Assembly (NCBI GenBank): GCA_031282925.1
Contig: JAITCT010000181.1
Span: 1 to 7,624, forward strand
Direction: 5' to 3'
Source: Dysgonamonadaceae bacterium
GTDB taxonomy: Bacteria; Bacteroidota; Bacteroidia; Bacteroidales; Azobacteroidaceae
Length of the DNA stretch: 7,624 nucleotides
A program made the translations under genes and the position numbers. Positions 6,721-7,624 of this stretch are shown here, in pieces; the stretch's first letter is position 1, and every line of letters starts with the position of its first letter. The notes beneath the pieces are model-generated. The model saw only the letters and a list, made by a program, of their open reading frames with translations, was not told the DNA's origin and made no database searches.

Positions 6721-6830
6721 GATAATCAGGACGCGCACCTGATGATCAGGACAATGCACCCGATGATCAGGACAATGCACCCGATGGTCAGGACAATGCA
6801 CCCGATGGTCAGGACGGCGCACCCGTTGAC
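6721..6830. repeat. 21-bp tandem array
   Basis: Units begin at 6721 (20 bp, variant), 6741, 6762, 6783 and 6804, with a degenerate start of another at 6825. The core is GATGATCAGG or GATGGTCAGG followed by ACAATGCACCC. The middle units are nearly identical and the end units drift. On the minus strand the period of 21 would read as a PDHRVHC heptapeptide, but I regard that as incidental. Confidence 0.85.
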
Positions 6831-6831
6831 A

Positions 6832-6858
6832 GGGCGCACACGCGGGTGCGCCCCTACG
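6832..6858 (-). repeat. 27-bp perfect inverted repeat, right arm, with internal hairpin
   Basis: This is the exact reverse complement of 6692-6718. Its own hairpin pairs GGGCGCAC (6832-6839) with GTGCGCCC (6846-6853) over a 6-nt loop. The right 18-bp repeat (6857-6874) overlaps it by two bases. Confidence 0.85.
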
Positions 6859-6874
6859 TAATTCGTAATTAATT
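6857..6874 (-). repeat. 18-bp inverted repeat, right copy
   Basis: CGTAATTCGTAATTAATT is the exact reverse complement of 5820-5837. The two copies bracket the sugar transferase and the repeat island, a span of about 1,055 bp. Confidence 0.75.
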
Positions 6875-7344
6875 TGTCATTTCAAAAAATTCAATCTCCG
6901 GCTGGCGCAAGGTTGTGTTCCGCACCAGCCGGAACAAAAAACATAAATGTTGCAGAAGTAAATAACGGAACGGTGAGATTCAAAGCTCCCGGTACGGCTG
7001 CCATAGTCGCAACAACTCCTGACGGAATATTCAGAGACATCTGCCTTATCCGGGTTTTGGAAGACTTTGACCTTGACGGTCGTCCCACTGTTGCCGGCAG
7101 TCTGTTTGGAGAATGGGTTCAATGTGATGAGAATTTACAGGTACTTCCTAATCCCGAAAGGTTTGAATTTTGGAAAACTGTTAATACTTCATCAGAGGGA
7201 TATCAAACTGTTCTTTATGAAGGAAACTACTCATACTCCGGAGCATTTTATCAAGGAACGGTAACATTTAATGTAGTTGAAAAGGATTTTGTTATGGTTA
7301 CGGCAATAATAAGTGCGGTTGCAGCCTCGCACCAGCACGGGTGA
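6874..7344 (+). pseudogene. Remnant of an Ig-like (BIG2-type) surface protein, truncated at both ends
   Basis: The frame encodes 156 residues from a weak TTG at 6874, but real homology appears to begin only near residue 24. Residues 24-61 (NVAEVNNGTVRFKAPGTAAI then VATTPDG and DICLIRV) look like the last strands of a BIG2-type Ig fold, whose first half is missing. DFDLDG at 64-69 resembles a DxDxDG calcium loop or hinge. From LFGEW (78-82) through YEGNYSYSG and GTVTFNVVE the sequence suggests the start of a lipocalin-like barrel that then breaks off. There is no signal peptide, no ATG, and a stop at 6859-6861 closes the frame upstream. The first 20 residues are encoded by an inverted repeat (6897-6933), and the tail at 7322-7344 by sequence sharing CGCACCAGC with it. 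I infer a decayed fragment of a secreted Bacteroidota protein. A short intact protein is possible but less likely. Confidence 0.55.
6897..6933. repeat. Inverted repeat at the 5' edge of the Ig-like fragment
   Basis: TCCGGCTGG at 6897-6905 pairs perfectly with CCAGCCGGA at 6925-6933 over a 19-nt loop, and two more pairs are possible inside after one mismatch. The element sits where the Ig-like homology is cut off. Confidence 0.55.
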
Positions 7345-7356
7345 AATATTATTAAA

Positions 7357-7388
7357 CACGAAGGCACGAAAGCACAAAGACACGAAGA
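7357..7388. repeat. Four degenerate 8-bp direct repeats
   Basis: The stretch reads CACGAAGG, CACGAAAG, CACAAAGA and CACGAAGA in tandem. Such CACGAAGG-type strings are familiar in intergenic DNA of several bacterial phyla. No function is evident. Confidence 0.65.
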
Positions 7389-7417
7389 AAGTGGTCTTAT
7401 CTCCATTTTTTCTCTTC

Positions 7418-7433
7418 TTTGGAACGTTCCAAA
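7418..7433. promoter_or_regulatory. 16-bp perfect palindrome, possible protein-binding site
   Basis: TTTGGAACGTTCCAAA is perfectly palindromic with no loop, a form typical of a site for a dimeric DNA-binding protein rather than an RNA hairpin. It lies about 70 nt upstream of the last promoter-like box in the window. No regulator is known from the sequence. Confidence 0.35.
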
Positions 7434-7446
7434 TTGAATGATAATC

Positions 7447-7473
7447 GGGGGCGCGCACATGGGTGCCGCCCCT
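7447..7473 (+). repeat. Third, diverged copy of the GC-rich hairpin
   Basis: This resembles the right arm at 6832-6858 and the reverse complement of the left arm, including the flanking TAATCGGGGG. Its stem pairs GGGGCG-C-GCAC with GTGC-CGCCCC around an ATGG loop, with one bulged base. Several substitutions and indels separate it from the two perfect arms. Confidence 0.55.
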
Positions 7474-7502
7474 GCGGATTTTCAATTTCCAATTTATTGC
7501 CG

Positions 7503-7510
7503 TACATTTG
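7503..7510 (+). promoter_or_regulatory. Bacteroidota -7 box for the gene starting at 7592
   Basis: TACATTTG is a perfect TAnnTTTG match, with TTTT (one mismatch from TTTG) 20 nt upstream at 7479-7482. It would give a leader of about 75 nt. That leader contains a weak AT-rich inverted structure (ACAGG at 7527 with CCTGT at 7559, ATAAA at 7536 with TTTAT at 7551). Confidence 0.5.
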
Positions 7511-7591
7511 CGCCGCTATTTTGTCAACAGGGAATATAAAAAAATAATTATTTATCTGCCTGTGTAATTCATAACTCATTTAAAAGATCGC

Positions 7592-7624
7592 ATGAAAACT
7601 TTACTGGAAGACGCGCAAAAAGCG
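7592..7624 (+). CDS. Start of an unidentified protein, cut by the window end
   Basis: Only 11 codons are visible, beginning MKTLLEDAQKA. The call rests on an ATG with a Bacteroidota-like AT-rich leader lacking Shine-Dalgarno, the promoter-like box at 7503, and an open, codon-like stretch to the window edge. Too little is present to assign a family. Confidence 0.6.
   Translation, partial: MKTLLEDAQKA

Larger units (their letters stand above)
6452..6873. other. Gene-free repeat island
   Basis: This 422-nt stretch between the sugar transferase and the broken Ig-like frame contains no credible gene. It is a chain of separate repeats, listed individually: a 23-bp palindromic array, a dRS3-like hairpin, a 27-bp inverted-repeat pair and the 21-bp array between its arms. 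A short stretch at 6661-6690 holds a TCGAACCTGTCGAAAT phrase that also resembles interspersed intergenic repeats. A possible 7-bp stem at 6461-6467/6476-6482 directly after the sugar transferase lacks a T-tract, so no terminator is called. Confidence 0.7.

Noticed and set aside
6595..6822. Minus-strand frame of 75 codons with a repeated PDHRVHC heptapeptide and an SRFRGNDG phrase
   Set aside because: It is simply the translation of the 21-bp array, the GC-rich hairpin and the dRS3-like hairpin. RFRGNDG is the usual read-through of that hairpin, and the frame has no start context or domain.
6721..6830. Possible CRISPR array or repeat protein
   Set aside because: There are no spacers, the 20-bp first unit breaks the reading frame, and the surrounding DNA is non-coding.
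6452..7591. tRNA or other structured RNA gene in the repeat island
   Set aside because: No cloverleaf, T-loop GTTCRA-type motif or other known RNA signature was found; the hairpins are explained by the repeats.

Overview
The window looks like ordinary chromosome of a member of the Bacteroidota, most likely Bacteroidales. The evidence is the repeated TAnnTTTG-type -7 promoter box, the absence of Shine-Dalgarno sequences with A-rich leaders instead, a lipoprotein of Bacteroidota character, an NspC-type polyamine enzyme, and the style of the TruA, CCA-enzyme and MscS-like proteins. No species can be named from the sequence alone.

Positions 1-4506 are a compact housekeeping block. It holds the 3' three quarters of truA (tRNA pseudouridine synthase), a convergent gene for a small lipoprotein of unknown function, a divergently transcribed HD-domain CCA-adding tRNA nucleotidyltransferase, and a convergent large MscS-family channel with a signal peptide. 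Stop codons of facing genes are only about 10-12 nt apart. Promoters sit in the two divergent gaps (1399-1452 and 4507-4677).

Positions 4678-6451 carry nspC (carboxynorspermidine/carboxyspermidine decarboxylase, last step of the alternative spermidine route). It is followed 25 nt later by a small PglC-like monotopic phosphoglycosyl transferase that starts at GTG and could be read from the same transcript. No other glycan genes are visible next to it.

Positions 6452-7591 are different in character: about 1.1 kb of mostly non-coding, repeat-rich DNA. In order it contains a 23-bp tandem array of short palindromes, a 20-bp GNRA-capped hairpin of the dRS3-like ATTCCC-N8-GGGAAT form, a pair of 27-bp perfect inverted repeats flanking a 21-bp tandem array, an 18-bp inverted repeat whose other copy lies just before the sugar transferase, a broken Ig-like (BIG2-type) protein fragment, four 8-bp repeats, a 16-bp perfect palindrome, and a third, diverged copy of the GC-rich hairpin. 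The window ends with a promoter-like box and the first 11 codons of an unidentified gene.

I do not see a complete new enzymatic or defence system here. The part least explained by known genes is the repeat island at 6460-6875, especially the 23-bp array, whose units can pair with themselves or with their neighbours.
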